Positions 37,415 to 46,523 of a stretch of DNA of 59,865 nucleotides are shown in pieces. The notes beneath the pieces were generated by a model. It was not told where the DNA came from. It made no database searches and saw only the letters and a list, made by a program, of their open reading frames with translations. Location: contig UQAW01000018.1 in NCBI GenBank assembly GCA_900539175.1, forward strand, positions 1 through 59,865, in the 5' to 3' direction. The first letter of the stretch is position 1; the number at the start of each line of letters is the position of its first letter. The stretch comes from an uncultured Lachnospiraceae bacterium. GTDB lineage: Bacteria; Bacillota; Clostridia; Lachnospirales; Lachnospiraceae. A program made the position numbers and the translations under genes.

Positions 37415-37523
37415 TTATCACTGCACGGAGGGCAGGAGACCGGGGCATCAAAGCTTGCGTTGAAGGCATAGAAATTCTTGGAGTCAAGCTGTTCCTGTAC
37501 GGAACGAAGTGCTTCACCGAAAC
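37411..37523 (-). pseudogene. cotJC: cotJC, C-terminal segment (left of element A)
   Basis: This encodes the last 34 residues of the spore-coat Mn-catalase CotJC: ALRSVQEQLDSKNFYAFN and onward to ...CPPCSDK-stop. The stop TGA (37413-37411) overlaps the sodC start. Upstream reading stops making sense beyond TTCACCGAAAC (37513-37523), where element A begins. Joined to the segment at 44041-44382, the frame continues FQRFGE-ALRSVQ exactly. Confidence 0.88.
37513..37523. other. Element A att core, left copy
   Basis: TTCACCGAAAC, identical to 44041-44051. CAGGAAGATTG follows immediately (37523-37533) and is the element-side arm. The symmetric centre of the reconstructed site falls on the dinucleotide TC. 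Confidence 0.82.
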
Positions 37524-37574
37524 AGGAAGATTGAAGTAAATGTATTTCAAAAAGGAAGGCAGTGAATGTCTGCT

Positions 37575-39080
37575 TTAGATCTTCCATATAATTTCAATTG
37601 TTCCGTTTGCTATTTTAATCGTTTGGATAAAAATGTCTACAATTGCCTGCCTGTCTTCAAAAGTGACATCATCCCATATTTTTGCAGGATTACTTATCGA
37701 TCCGGGCCAATACCCGGTATCAGAGCAAGTGAGGGAAGTGATTTCTTCCTGCAGATTCCGGCGTTTCGTATCCAGCTCGGAAATCTTATCATTGATATAA
37801 GTTATCAATACACTGTTAGCGCTTACTACCTTAGACAGCAGATCATGGATTTCCTCGTCTATTTCTGCCAAATGAAGTTTGTTTTTGCAGATTTCCGGTG
37901 TTTCTTCATTTCCTTTTTTGCAGGATAAATTTTTGAATTCTGACAGTTTGCCGCGAATGGTGTCCAGAATATAGTTTTCCAGAACATCGGCATAAATGGT
38001 GCAGCATGTTCCCTGGCAAGCTCCGCTTTTTCCTCCACAGCTGCATACAAAATAACGTCCATGTTTAGTTTGGGCTTTTTTGATTGTCAGTGCATAGCCG
38101 CAATTACCGCATTTTACTTTTCCGAGCAGCCAGGAGTTTTTTGGCTTACAGGTACGGGTGGATTGGCGGTTGTTCAGGCAGCGCATTCGGCATGCAATCC
38201 ATGTTTTAGAGGAGATAAATCCATTGTGCGGCGCTAAAACAATTTCTTTATCTGTCAGGTCACATTGCTTTCTGCTTTTTGATACGGTTCCTTTATAGAG
38301 ATAGCAGGCATTGCGGCCCGTAAAATCACTTGCAGGATTACAGATCTTTGCGCCCTGACCTTTGTAGAAATTATATACATCAATATCAGCTTTCACATAA
38401 ACAGGATTTCTCAACATTTCGCTTAAGCGGGAGGTGGTCCAGTTACCGCCTCTTAGATGTTTCATATCATGCTCATTAAGATAGCGTATAATTTCACCAA
38501 GCGAGTTTGACGGGTCAGCGTACATGGAATAAATCAGTTTCAGTTGTTCGCATTCTTCCGGAACTTCTTCGTACATGGAGGTATGGATATTGTCAATTAC
38601 CGTATTTGTCAGACGGAAACCATAGGGCGCGCGTCCTCCCATATAAAATCCATGCCTGCATCTTGCATAATAAGCATCCGTTACCCGTTTTTGTATCGTT
38701 TCTCGTTCAAGCTGTGCAAAGACGATACAGATATTTAACATAGCCCTGCCGATTGGCGTCGATGTATCGAATTTTTCTGTCGAGGAAACAAATTCAACAT
38801 CATATTTTTGGAATAGTTCCATCATGTTGGCAAAGTCCAATATCGAACGACTGATACGGTCTAACTTGTAAACGATAACACGCTTGATTTTACCGGCTTT
38901 GATGTCATTCATCATTCTTTCAAATCCCGGTCTGTTTGTATTCTTCCCGCTAAAGCCTCTGTCCGTATATTCGATATAGGGAGTGCCATGAGTTTCATAC
39001 CTGCAATATTCAAGCTGACTTTCAACGGAAATGCTGTCTTTTTTTTCTATGGATTGGCGTCCATATAATGCATCATACAT
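37575..39080 (-). CDS. Large serine recombinase of element A
   Basis: A site-specific recombinase with an N-terminal resolvase domain. The catalytic serine is S10 in YGRQSIEKK; YTDRGFSGKN and KLDRISRS follow. Next come the recombinase domain, a zinc ribbon (CGNCGYALTI ... CSCGGKSGACQGTCC), a coiled coil and a C-terminal tail, about 501 aa. The preferred start is ATG 39080, overlapping the stop of the small upstream ORF by 8 nt; a TTG at 39113 has no site. It ends about 50 bp from the att core, as integrases often do. Likely responsible for inserting and excising element A. Confidence 0.88.
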   Translation of the reverse strand: MYDALYGRQSIEKKDSISVESQLEYCRYETHGTPYIEYTDRGFSGKNTNRPGFERMMNDIKAGKIKRVIVYKLDRISRSILDFANMMELFQKYDVEFVSSTEKFDTSTPIGRAMLNICIVFAQLERETIQKRVTDAYYARCRHGFYMGGRAPYGFRLTNTVIDNIHTSMYEEVPEECEQLKLIYSMYADPSNSLGEIIRYLNEHDMKHLRGGNWTTSRLSEMLRNPVYVKADIDVYNFYKGQGAKICNPASDFTGRNACYLYKGTVSKSRKQCDLTDKEIVLAPHNGFISSKTWIACRMRCLNNRQSTRTCKPKNSWLLGKVKCGNCGYALTIKKAQTKHGRYFVCSCGGKSGACQGTCCTIYADVLENYILDTIRGKLSEFKNLSCKKGNEETPEICKNKLHLAEIDEEIHDLLSKVVSANSVLITYINDKISELDTKRRNLQEEITSLTCSDTGYWPGSISNPAKIWDDVTFEDRQAIVDIFIQTIKIANGTIEIIWKI

Positions 39081-39237
39081 ATTTTTGGAATATTTCAAAG
39101 AGTTGTTTTTCAATATTATATCTGATGTTTTCTTTTACATGATGTAAATATTGGGGACGGCGGCTTATCACAAGAAGCTGCATTTTCTGGTGACTGATTT
39201 CTCCTTTATCAATTGTATAGGATACGTTGTCTTCCAT
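39073..39237 (-). CDS. Small protein coupled to the element A recombinase
   Basis: 54-aa ORF starting MEDNVSYTIDKGEISHQKMQ, with GAAAGGG eight bases upstream of its ATG. It ends 8 nt inside the recombinase gene, so the two are probably translated together. Basic and possibly helical; not recognised. By position it could be a DNA-binding helper or recombination directionality factor (inference). Confidence 0.5.
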   Translation of the reverse strand: MEDNVSYTIDKGEISHQKMQLLVISRRPQYLHHVKENIRYNIEKQLFEIFQKYV

Positions 39238-39317
39238 AAAACAGACCCTTTCCGGTGTTTTGTACATTTTATGATAGATGGCAAGTACACTATAACAATG
39301 AGCAGGAGGCGTTGATT

Positions 39318-40637
39318 TTAATACTTTTGTTCATTTCTGAGCATAACAAATGCGCAGAATTTATGACCATCATATTCGAATTTGCAGTAACCTCCATTTT
39401 TTTCGGCAATTCTTTGTACGGACTGAAGTCCCATACCAGAGCCGTTATGTTTGGAGGAATGGAAAATCCCGGCGTCTTCCGTGATTGTTCCAGTATAGTT
39501 GTTTTCCACCCAGAGTAATACAATCTGTTCTCCATGTATTTGAGAACGGACAGAGACAGTACGGGATTTTTTGTCCAGAAGCAGGCTTGCATCCAGTGCA
39601 TTTTCTAACAAATTGGACAAGGTAACACAGAGGTCAATTTCCAGAAGCGGAAGTTCTTCCGGCAAATCGAGATGAAAAGAAAAAGGAATACCGTTCTTCT
39701 GATATTGAACTGCATAATAGCCGGCCACCCCGTCTACAGCCGGATTGGCACATAAGGAAAGCGTGCCGGAGGAAATTGCATTGCCGGCAGTTGCTAAATA
39801 GTGTTTTAATTTTTCCCATTCTTTTCGCTCTGCCAGGGCAGACAGAACGTGGAAATGATGCCGCATATCATGCCGCATCTGCTGTGTTTCGGTAATGGAT
39901 TCCTGTAAAGCTTTATATTGCACCCGCATCATGTGCAGAAATTGATTTTCCTGCTGGAGACGGGTGTTGTGATTAAAACTTCGGGCGAGGAGATAGAACA
40001 AAAGATAGAATAGCAGAAGCAGTCCGAAAAAAGTCATAGTGATAAGGGGATAGATTACTGTCATACGACCCACACGGAGTTCCTGTGTGTTTTTCGGAGC
40101 AATAAAGAGATTTAAAGCGATAAAAGTGATGGGTAGAATCCAGAATACAAACCAGGTTTGTGCCGGTTCTTTTTCTTTGAGCAGTTCCCGCGCTGCATGA
40201 GATGCCGGATACCAAAGAATTCCTACGATTGTCCAGCTCAGCAGATTATGGAAGATGCTGGCCTCGAGGCAAAAATAAATGGTCTGATTCTTTGGCGAGA
40301 GGAAAGCATCTGCAACAGTGACAGGTCCGGACAGGCAGGAAAAAACTCCGCACACCCCCAGAAATACATTTATAGATTTCCAGACAGGGAGTTCCAGGGT
40401 GTGCCGGTATAGGATTGCCCATAAAAATAAAGAAGGTATTAAAATCATATTTGTGGGAATATGCAAAGTATAACAGAGAATCCCCCCAAGGATACACCAT
40501 GCGGTCAGGACAATAACGGTTAGGAGGAACAGTTTCTTAATACGGATACGAAGCCAGTCTTTGACCGGAAGAAAGCACAACACAGCAGCTGGAAATATAA
40601 CAGTGATTTCAAAAATGGGTTGTAATAATTGATTCAT
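39318..40637 (-). CDS. AgrC-like sensor histidine kinase (GHKL type)
   Basis: 439 aa. About six N-terminal membrane helices (residues 5-215) precede a cytoplasmic kinase with the phospho-accepting H256 in RHDMRHHFH. The N-box NLLENALDA and G-box GSGMGLQSV mark the GHKL ATPase domain. This is the layout of quorum-type peptide sensors such as AgrC. Its start overlaps the regulator gene by 4 nt, so the two form one operon. No AgrB or AgrD-like peptide gene was seen nearby, so the signal may be different or supplied from elsewhere. Confidence 0.87.
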   Translation of the reverse strand: MNQLLQPIFEITVIFPAAVLCFLPVKDWLRIRIKKLFLLTVIVLTAWCILGGILCYTLHIPTNMILIPSLFLWAILYRHTLELPVWKSINVFLGVCGVFSCLSGPVTVADAFLSPKNQTIYFCLEASIFHNLLSWTIVGILWYPASHAARELLKEKEPAQTWFVFWILPITFIALNLFIAPKNTQELRVGRMTVIYPLITMTFFGLLLLFYLLFYLLARSFNHNTRLQQENQFLHMMRVQYKALQESITETQQMRHDMRHHFHVLSALAERKEWEKLKHYLATAGNAISSGTLSLCANPAVDGVAGYYAVQYQKNGIPFSFHLDLPEELPLLEIDLCVTLSNLLENALDASLLLDKKSRTVSVRSQIHGEQIVLLWVENNYTGTITEDAGIFHSSKHNGSGMGLQSVQRIAEKNGGYCKFEYDGHKFCAFVMLRNEQKY

Positions 40638-41355
40638 CGATTTTGTCCTTTCTGAAACAGATGTTCTCCGAAAGCCTGTCTGGCAGTCTGAATAAGAGCA
40701 CGGCTTACAGGGATAACAGTTCCATTCTGTAATTGAAAATCCATGCCGTCAAAATCCGATACGTAAGACAGATTAATCACCGAGCCGCGGCTGCAGACAA
40801 AAAAACGTTCATCATCCAGAAGATGACAAAATTCTTTAAAGTTTATGCGGCTGGTAATTTCACGTCCGTCTGTGAGGTGGATATATACCTGGTGCTGAAA
40901 ATGATTCGCATGGGTAATATGGTCTATTTGGAGTTTCAGGTTCTGGCGGCCGGATTTGATTTCAATATATTTTTTCATGGCAGGAAGACGGGATTTTAAT
41001 TCATTAAATATGAGATCTATTTCCCGGGCTGAATATGGTTTTACCAGATATTGCATGGCGCGGACACGGTAGCCTTCCAGCGCATGTTCTGTTGAATTGG
41101 TTGTGAAAACCAGTGTGCAGTCAGTATCAAAAGTACGCAGCTTTCTGGCAGTGTCAACACCGTTGATTCCATTCATATAAATATCCAGAAAAGCCAGATC
41201 AAAGGGCTTGTTTCTGGCAGCAGATAAAAAGTGCGGCCGTCATAATATTCAAAAATGGTATTTTCCCAATCCAGGTGTTTTAAAGTGGTTTGTATACGTT
41301 CCTTTAGTTCCAGGCGTTCCCAGTCTATATCATCAACAATTGCGATTCTTATCAT
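40634..41355 (-). pseudogene. LytTR response regulator, frameshifted in an A/T run
   Basis: The first frame (41355-41173) encodes the receiver-domain start MIRIAIVDDIDWERLELKER; the second (ending 40634) encodes the rest, LDIYMNGINGVDTARKLR onward, with a LytTR DNA-binding domain. The frames meet near the five-T tract (minus strand; A's at 41226-41230): one extra T would give RTFLSAARNKPFDLAFLDIYMNG. The phospho-acceptor Asp is in FLDIY. Intact, it would be about 240 aa. It may be genuinely broken or a homopolymer reading error. The GGGAG ribosome-binding site and a promoter precede it. Confidence 0.8.
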
Positions 41356-41383
41356 ATTTTTTATCTCCCGTGATATCTATTTT

Positions 41384-41411
41384 ATCATACTTTTAGTATA
41401 CTGTACCGCAA
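41384..41411 (-). promoter_or_regulatory. Promoter of the regulator-kinase operon
   Basis: On the minus strand TTGCGG (41411-41406), 16 bp, TATGAT (41389-41384). Its -35 touches the direct repeats at 41411, so the regulator may control its own synthesis. Confidence 0.55.
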
Positions 41412-41442
41412 TTCGGGTCATAAAACAACCATTGAGGTCATA
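41411..41442 (+). promoter_or_regulatory. Direct-repeat operator, probable LytTR binding site
   Basis: ATTCGGGTCATA (41411-41422) and ATTGAGGTCATA (41431-41442) repeat with a 20-bp period, i.e. the same face two helical turns apart. LytTR regulators bind paired direct repeats spaced like this. The site lies directly upstream of the -35 of the SLH gene and next to the opposite promoter. Confidence 0.6.
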
Positions 41443-41446
41443 TCTC

Positions 41447-41475
41447 TTGCAGGCAGATGTCGGGCTTGTTATACT
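41447..41475 (+). promoter_or_regulatory. Promoter of the SLH-protein gene
   Basis: TTGCAG (41447-41452), 17 bp, TATACT (41470-41475), preceded by the direct repeats. The leader to the ATG at 41650 is about 165 nt, with an inverted repeat ATACTTTTAT/ATAAAAAGTAT at its start. Confidence 0.6.
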
Positions 41476-41649
41476 TTTATGCATAAAAAGTATAGTCTCC
41501 TGAGATCCTGAGGTGATAGGAATGTCAGTTAAGCCGGCGCTGTACATTGAGAAGTATACCCTTTTACGGCAATAAAGGTGGAATCCGAAGTTGGTGAAAG
41601 AGATAGTGATTACAGGAGATTATAAATCTGTATTGGAGGAAAATGGTTT

Positions 41650-43815
41650 ATGAAAATGAAGCGAAAACTTGTATCAGGAAAATTTCTGAGTTTGTTTGTA
41701 GTACTGACTCTTCTTCTGGGGATGCTGCCGATGTCGGTATTTGCAGCAGAAGAAGCGACGTCACTTCCCATTTATGTCGGAGGCGTCCAGGTGACATCGG
41801 ATAACAAGGCAGATGTACTTGGAGATGGTACGGTCAGCGTTGCTTACGATGAAGAAACATCCAGATGGGTCATTACTCTGCATGATGCAAATATCAGTAT
41901 GAGTAAAGCGGTGACAGGAATTTTTGTAGATCTGGCGAAGGAAACCGTGGAACTTCGTCTTGAGGGAGAGAACCACATTTCGACAACGAGCAGAGAAGCG
42001 ATTTATTTTGCTCATTGTGATCTGGTGATTACCGGAAGTGGTACACTGGAGCTTACAAGTGAAGATAGTAATGCGGTAGGAGGAAGTACCTTAAATAGTA
42101 ATTCGCAGAGATATGGCGGAAATCTTACGATTACCGGAGTGTCTTCTTTCAAAGCGTCCGGAAGATATCTGGGAATTAATATTACCGAAAGTCTGAGTGT
42201 TGAAGACAGTAATGCAGAAATCAGTTGCAGAGATGAATACAATGCTGCAGTCAGAGTAGGCAACAATAGTAGTGTGAATATTTCCGGGAGTACGGTAACA
42301 GTAAAAACAAAAAGCGGTGCTGACGGGATTACAGCAAATACAGTTCATATTACAAAGCAGTCAAAAGTGAGCATTGAATCGGATCAGTATTCCATCCATG
42401 CTTCAGGGTCAGAGGTCGTAGTAGATAACAGTAGTCTTGATGTCGCTTCTGCAACTGCCTGCGGAGTATTCTGCGTTGGAGATATTCGGTTGGAAAATGG
42501 TGCTTCTGTTACAGCGAAAGGAAGTTATGCACCAATTTATGCATATGGAGCAGTCAACATAAATGCGGGTACAGTAAATGCAGAAACGGAGGTTTCTGAA
42601 AGCAATGGTATTTATGCCGGAACAGAGATGGTGATAGAGAACCGTTCTCATGTGACAGCAAAAGGAACGTATCCCGGTTTGTTTGCATCAAATGCAATTT
42701 CTGTTTCAAACAGTTATGTGGAAGCCAAATCATCGGAAGATTTGGCGGTCTGGAGCGGAGGCGTTGTTTCCGTTTCCGGTGACTCAGAAATGATTGCGGA
42801 TGGAGGAATCGGTGCGGCAGAGGATGTAATACTTACGCCTGCTGAAGAAGAGCGTATGGAAGTGCTGGCAGGAACCAGTGCAGAAGATGAAGAAGTAATC
42901 AATGGCTCACCCTTTAGCGAAGAGGTGAGTTTGCTGGATTATGATATTAGTTCTTATACATATATTCACACCAGAGCTCATGTTCATGTGTTTGATCAGG
43001 AAAATGCGGATGAAAAATACGTTGTAACGGTTGCAAGCTGTACAAATAGAGCGGTTTATCATAAATCCTGTCGATGTGGTGAAGCGGGAACAGAGACATT
43101 CCAGTATGGAGAAGTGATTCCGCATACCTTTGGAGCGTGGATTGTTATAAAAGAACCGACATATACCGAGGAAGGGGAAAAAGAACGTGAATGCTTAATC
43201 TGTCACACCAAGCAGACAGAGCCGCTTCCGAAGAGCGTAAAGCTGCCTTATACAGACGTTACAGAACCATCTGAGGAAGCCGGGGTAGAAGGAGACTGGT
43301 TTTATTCTTATGTATATGAGGCCTATATAAACGGATGGATGACAGGAAAGGAGCCTGCTCTTTTTGCACCGGCCGAGGATCTGACAAGAGCAGAGTTTGT
43401 AACCGTACTCTATCGGCTGGAGGGCAGGCCGGAAACCAGGTATGAGCAAATATTCTCGGATGTCTTTGAGGGAGAATTTTATTCTGAAGCTGTGACATGG
43501 GCAAAAAGCATCGGAGTGATCAATGGATATGACGGAACTGACCAGTTTGGCCCTGCAGATTATATCAATCGGGAACAGATGGCAGTGATGTTATATCGCT
43601 ATGCACAATATAAAGGATATGATGTAAATAAGCAGGTTTCATTATCAGAATTTCCGGATGCTGAAAAAGTAAGCGGCTATGCCCAACAGGCAATGCAGTG
43701 GTGCGTAGCAGAAAAAATGATTCAGGGAGATAATGGGAATTTGAACCCTGGAAATAATGCAAATCGTGCAGAATGTTCTGCGATTATTAGTCGTTTTGCA
43801 AATTTGAGACTCTGA
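41650..43815 (+). CDS. Secreted SLH-domain surface protein
   Basis: 721 aa. Signal peptide (residues 1-28, ending SVFAAEE) followed by a repetitive beta-rich region (about 35-400) full of short VxxxS/N...V strands, suggesting a beta-helix or carbohydrate-binding-like body. Three S-layer-homology repeats follow from about residue 535 (each with a D-V/F...RAEF/REQM/RAEC pattern), which anchor proteins to secondary cell-wall polymer. The start is ATG 41650, eight bases after TTGGAGGA. It is cargo of element A and probably controlled by the neighbouring LytTR system. The ligand is unknown. Confidence 0.82.
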   Translation: MKMKRKLVSGKFLSLFVVLTLLLGMLPMSVFAAEEATSLPIYVGGVQVTSDNKADVLGDGTVSVAYDEETSRWVITLHDANISMSKAVTGIFVDLAKETVELRLEGENHISTTSREAIYFAHCDLVITGSGTLELTSEDSNAVGGSTLNSNSQRYGGNLTITGVSSFKASGRYLGINITESLSVEDSNAEISCRDEYNAAVRVGNNSSVNISGSTVTVKTKSGADGITANTVHITKQSKVSIESDQYSIHASGSEVVVDNSSLDVASATACGVFCVGDIRLENGASVTAKGSYAPIYAYGAVNINAGTVNAETEVSESNGIYAGTEMVIENRSHVTAKGTYPGLFASNAISVSNSYVEAKSSEDLAVWSGGVVSVSGDSEMIADGGIGAAEDVILTPAEEERMEVLAGTSAEDEEVINGSPFSEEVSLLDYDISSYTYIHTRAHVHVFDQENADEKYVVTVASCTNRAVYHKSCRCGEAGTETFQYGEVIPHTFGAWIVIKEPTYTEEGEKERECLICHTKQTEPLPKSVKLPYTDVTEPSEEAGVEGDWFYSYVYEAYINGWMTGKEPALFAPAEDLTRAEFVTVLYRLEGRPETRYEQIFSDVFEGEFYSEAVTWAKSIGVINGYDGTDQFGPADYINREQMAVMLYRYAQYKGYDVNKQVSLSEFPDAEKVSGYAQQAMQWCVAEKMIQGDNGNLNPGNNANRAECSAIISRFANLRL

Positions 43816-43902
43816 GATGTGAGAGCACGAGGGGCGGAGCAATCGACTTTCATTTATGGTGATGTCTGCGTTAGCAGATATGCCCGTTTTGATATATAGT
43901 AG

Positions 43903-43954
43903 ATATCCTCTTGTATTAATGCTGAAATCATGCTAATTCAAGAGGATATTTTTT
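43903..43954 (+). terminator. Terminator after the SLH gene
   Basis: ATATCCTCTTG (43903-43913) pairs with CAAGAGGATAT (43939-43949), followed by TTTTTT. The rest of 43816-44040 carries no gene and leads to the element A arm CAATCCTCCTG and the att core. Confidence 0.85.
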
Positions 43955-44040
43955 GCAAATAAAGAAAATGACATCTAAGGGGCAATAACATCTAAAAGCA
44001 GAGCAGTCATCAGTCGTTTACGGCAATCCTCCTGACGGGG

Positions 44041-44051
44041 TTCACCGAAAC
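44041..44051. other. Element A att core, right copy
   Basis: TTCACCGAAAC, identical to 37513-37523. It is part of the cotJC sequence encoding RFGE (read on the minus strand). The element-side arm CAATCCTCCTG ends at 44034. Confidence 0.82.
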
Positions 44052-44382
44052 GTTGGAAGTGTACGATTTCACGGGCACGCAGGAAGCGGATCGGATCGGC
44101 AACTTCCGGATCTTTTACGAGTCGGAGGATGTTTTCGTAGGTGCTGCGGGCCTTTTGTTCTGCTGCCATATCTTCGAATAAATCGGTGATGGGATCACCT
44201 TTGGATTGAAATTCACATGAATTAAATGGAATTCCGCCTGCCGCCTGCGGCCAGATACCTACGGTGTGATCGACATAATAGTTTGCAAAGCCAGATTTTG
44301 AAATTTCCTCAGGAGAGAGACCACAGGTTAATTGATGGACGATAGTAGAGACCATCTCCAAGTGCGCAAGTTCTTCGGTGCC
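44041..44382 (-). pseudogene. cotJC: cotJC, middle segment
   Basis: Encodes the catalase core: GTEELAHLEMVSTIVHQL near its start, YYVDHTVGIWPQAAGG, EDMAAEQKARSTYENIL and FLRAREIVHFQRFGE at the end. The conserved metal-site residues (E in EELAHLE, H in HLE, E in AEQKA, E and H in REIVHF) lie here. It is flanked on the right by the element B core CC (44381-44382) and on the left by the element A core. After excision of both elements the frame is continuous with the other two segments. Confidence 0.9.
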
Positions 44383-44405
44383 CAGAGAAGCATCGGAAAT
44401 GTTCC
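44381..44405. other. attL of element B (left arm and core)
   Basis: Host side ...TTCGGTG, core CC, then element side CAGAGAAGCATCGGAAATGTTCC. The right end of element B (49708-49732) has GGAACATTTC..GCTTCTCTA-CC, the inverted counterpart. Confidence 0.82.
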
Positions 44406-44690
44406 GTCTGCTACATTTCGAGACCCTTCTTTTTATGAAAAAATCTGATTTTTTACAATAAAATGTCTACTTGAAAGAAGTGAAAGTGATTGTTTTGCTA
44501 TTATTGATTTTGAGATTTTACCAGGCGGAATTATTGCTTAAGACGGAAAAGTGGCGTATTTATGCATGTTAAGACGAGATAAAGCTGGTTTAACAAAAAA
44601 AAGGATAAACGGCTGGTAAAATTTTGAGAAACACTTGAATTTAGAGGAGAAAAGGGGTATATTGAATTAAAGAAAGGCTTAAAAACGTGG
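44383..44690 (+). promoter_or_regulatory. CRISPR leader 1
   Basis: An AT-rich 308-nt stretch without a gene. The last 174 nt (44517-44690) match 48485-48658 at roughly 90% by eye, starting TTTTACCAGGCGGAAT and ending AAAAACGTGG right at the first repeat of both arrays. Such conservation next to repeat 1 is typical of leaders, which hold the array promoter and the site for new-spacer addition. Confidence 0.8.
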
Positions 44691-46229
44691 GATAAATAAG
44701 AACATGAGATGTATTTAAACACGTCATCCAGACTAATAAATCCGTCTGGATCTGGATAAATAAGAACATGAGATGTATTTAAACCAGTGGATGGATGCGC
44801 TTCGTGCAGGAAGGGCTAAGGATAAATAAGAACATGAGATGTATTTAAACTAAATTCCCATCATGGACAAGCTTCCGACACGTTCTGATAAATAAGAACA
44901 TGAGATGTATTTAAACTGGAACGTCAGACAGATGTACCTCAGTTTGTGGTTCGATAAATAAGAACATGAGATGTATTTAAACTCAAATACGTTATCTGTA
45001 AGTTTATCTCGAGTAATTGATAAATAAGAACATGAGATGTATTTAAACTCTTTCCATCGGTTTTTATACCGATATAATTATTAAGATAAATAAGAACATG
45101 AGATGTATTTAAACTTTTTACTATCGTTTCCAACGACCTAAGTTCCATAGATAAATAAGAACATGAGATGTATTTAAACCCCCTTTTATGCAAGAATTAC
45201 TTCCAGCACGCCATCGATAAATAAGAACATGAGATGTATTTAAACTATGTACTGTACTCATCCTCAGAGTTATCGAGTGTTAGATAAATAAGAACATGAG
45301 ATGTATTTAAACTTTAACCATTATTTACACCGGTGCGGATGGTATTAACGATAAATAAGAACATGAGATGTATTTAAACAAGCAGAGGTCTTTTTCTTTG
45401 GTATGTGATATCCAAGATAAATAAGAACATGAGATGTATTTAAACTGGTAATATATTTACAATCGCATATAGCGAAATAGATAAATAAGAACATGAGATG
45501 TATTTAAACATCGTTGACAACTTTCGTGGTGCTTGATAAGTTTAGATAAATAAGAACATGAGATGTATTTAAACCCATACACCCAAGCATCACCATACAC
45601 TCAAGCATGATAAATAAGAACATGAGATGTATTTAAACTGGCTGCATTTAGAAGCCATTGTGCTACTGTAGCCGATAAATAAGAACATGAGATGTATTTA
45701 AACCAACAAGCTAACTTGTTCAGTGTATCATCTGCAAGGATAAATAAGAACATGAGATGTATTTAAACTTGTGTATAAAACAATGGTTGGGGGTATCTGC
45801 AAACGATAAATAAGAACATGAGATGTATTTAAACGTCCTCTGTTTGCCCATTCTTTCCATGGTGCCTTGGATAAATAAGAACATGAGATGTATTTAAACT
45901 TGCTATAAATGTTGGATACGCACGTTTCACTCTGATAAATAAGAACATGAGATGTATTTAAACATTTTTGTCTTCATAATACTCCTTTTCATATCCACGA
46001 TAAATAAGAACATGAGATGTATTTAAACTTGATGCGGCGACAGAAAGCAGATATGAAATTAAAGATAAATAAGAACATGAGATGTATTTAAACTGAAACT
46101 CCATTGAATTGTCAATTCCCGCCATGCCGCGATAAATAAGAACATGAGATGTATTTGAACGCTTCTCCCGGTATATCTTCAGGTCTTACCCCCCTCTATG
46201 ATAAATAAGAATATGATGCCCTATAAGAG
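44691..46229 (+). CRISPR. CRISPR array 1, 23 spacers, no adjacent cas genes
   Basis: A 30-nt repeat starting GATAAATAAGAACATGAG and ending TGTATTTAAAC occurs 23 times from 44691 to 46160, essentially identical, with unique spacers of 34-39 nt. Repeat 23 (46131) has TTTGAAC instead of TTTAAAC. A degenerate 24th repeat (46200-46229) closes the array, so the leader end is on the left and transcription is expected on the plus strand. The ATTTAAAC end resembles the 8-nt handle (ATTGAAAC) of type I-B/III repeats; the type cannot be fixed without cas genes. Spacer 14 holds an internal near-duplicate (CCATACACCCAAGCAT and CCATACACTCAAGCAT). Confidence 0.97.
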
Positions 46230-46310
46230 TATTTAGGAAATTGCTTACCTAATCCCTTGTTATATTGTACAAACTTTTGCGAATACATTATAGCAAGGTG
46301 GTGATGCTGG

Positions 46311-46511
46311 TTGAAATGTCGTGAGTTTATTTACGTTGGAGAGTCTGTTCCGCAAGTTACAGAACAGGAATACACAGCGTTTTATATGCAATTTAAAAAG
46401 TCAATACTTACATCTCTGAAAAAAAGAGAACTTTTGACTTATTCACAATATGATCGCTGTATTGAGGAAATAGAAAAACAATATAGAAAAAATAACCGCA
46501 GCCAAGCTTAA
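46311..46511 (+). CDS. Small SHOCT-like protein upstream of the B1 recombinase
   Basis: 66 aa, TTG start at 46311 after AAGGTGGTGATG. The C-terminal half (KRELLTYSQYDRCIEEIEKQYRK) resembles SHOCT-type short helices found near mobile-element recombinases. A hairpin GCCAAGC/GCTTGGC-TTT (46501-46523) overlaps the stop codon and could attenuate read-through. The role is unknown; a helper of the recombinase is possible (inference). Confidence 0.6.
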   Translation: MKCREFIYVGESVPQVTEQEYTAFYMQFKKSILTSLKKRELLTYSQYDRCIEEIEKQYRKNNRSQA

Positions 46512-46523
46512 ACGCTTGGCTTT
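46501..46523 (+). terminator. Weak hairpin terminator/attenuator
   Basis: GCCAAGC (46501-46507) pairs with GCTTGGC (46514-46520), then TTT. It spans the stop of the small ORF, about 100 nt before the recombinase. Confidence 0.45.

Larger units (their letters stand above)
37513..44040. mobile_element. Element A: serine-recombinase element inserted in cotJC
   Basis: 6,528 bp between two copies of TTCACCGAAAC (37513-37523 and 44041-44051). Removing one copy with everything between rejoins cotJC in frame. Contents: a serine recombinase at the left edge on the minus strand, a small coupled ORF, an AgrC-like kinase, a frameshifted LytTR regulator, and an SLH-domain surface protein. The two ends, put back together, give an attP-like site with inverted arms CAATCCTCCTG and CAGGAAGATTG. 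No conjugation genes are present. Confidence 0.88.

Noticed and set aside
39318..41355. A complete agr quorum-sensing locus
   Set aside because: Kinase and regulator are present, but I found no AgrB-type protease or peptide precursor between 39.1 and 41.7 kb.
43975..44361. A free-standing 128-aa catalase-like gene
   Set aside because: Its start is internal to the EELAHLEMVS block and its end (PRQEDCRKRL...) is element A sequence; it is the middle part of cotJC.
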